Made by a program: the position numbers and the translations under genes. Positions 54,803 through 54,833 of a stretch of DNA of 54,833 nucleotides are shown here, piece by piece. The notes beneath the pieces are model-generated. The model made no database searches, was not told where the DNA came from, and was given only the letters and a program-made list of their open reading frames with translations. The stretch's first letter is position 1. Every line of letters starts with the position of its first letter. The stretch lies in the NCBI GenBank assembly GCA_944321295.1, contig CALUKU010000021.1:1-54833 (forward strand), in the 5' to 3' direction. The stretch comes from an uncultured Prevotella sp. (lineage in GTDB: Bacteria > Bacteroidota > Bacteroidia > Bacteroidales > Bacteroidaceae).

Positions 54803-54833
54803 GGGCGCTTAGCTCAGCTGGTTTAGAGCATCT
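54803..54833 (+). tRNA. tRNA gene, 5' part (cut by window end)
   Basis: GGGCGCT acceptor strand, T8-A9, then a typical D-arm AGCTCAGCTGGTTTAGAGC and the start of the anticodon stem. The anticodon lies beyond the window. The first bases would fit a tRNA-Val, but the specificity cannot be stated. Confidence 0.85.

Overview
The window is chromosomal DNA of a Bacteroidales bacterium, most likely a Prevotellaceae member (Prevotella sensu lato). The evidence is a complete porP-gldKLMN type IX secretion (T9SS) operon, Bacteroidetes -7 promoter elements of the TAnnTTTG type before many genes, a lipoprotein with an SDDD export signal, a C10 (interpain-like) peptidase and a BspA-like leucine-rich repeat protein, both with T9SS-type C-termini. 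Coding DNA is fairly GC-rich and intergenic DNA is AT-rich and full of palindromes. The left edge is the 3' end of a 5S rRNA gene followed by its terminator. The right edge is the 5' part of a tRNA gene with a good promoter.

Layout: (1) 1-3450: 5S end, L-serine ammonia-lyase (minus strand), a methyltransferase-like protein, PduO-type cobalamin adenosyltransferase and a small DUF2795 protein. (2) 3600-10380: T9SS core operon porP-gldK-gldL-gldM-gldN, then a small outer-membrane beta-barrel. (3) 10840-17640: tripartite RND efflux operon on the minus strand (adaptor, pump, TolC), with a divergent AraC-family regulator. (4) 17880-24340: priA, a PgpH-like 7TM-HD phosphodiesterase and gltX. (5) 25030-32960: C10 peptidase, metallophosphoesterase, gamma-carbonic anhydrase, an unrecognised exported protein and a choloylglycine-hydrolase-family enzyme. 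(6) 33030-35770: an MlaE/MlaF-type lipid transporter pair (no MCE gene beside it) divergent from lptB. (7) 36150-41920: trigger factor, clpP, clpX, recQ. (8) 42030-44660: small lipoprotein, a 900-base gene-poor stretch with a possible structured RNA, then a BspA-like LRR protein. (9) 44750-54660: guaB, two periplasmic PPIases (the second SurA-like), an OstA/LptA-like protein, a small membrane protein, mutL and an OmpA-family protein.

Functional themes: envelope assembly dominates. T9SS builds an export route that the C10 peptidase and the LRR protein probably use. The PPIases, the OstA-like protein, LptB, MlaEF, the OmpA-family protein and the RND pump all serve the outer membrane. tig-clpP-clpX-recQ and guaB/gltX/priA are housekeeping genes.

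The most unusual content is intergenic. A family of roughly 88-base modules, each made of four short palindromes that pair into two hairpins, occurs nine times in 55 kb (one copy degenerate), always between genes, and several hairpins show compensatory base changes. Two MITE-like elements share the same terminal inverted repeats but carry different palindromic cores. A promoter-to-terminator unit of about 450 bases with no convincing gene sits before the BspA-like gene.
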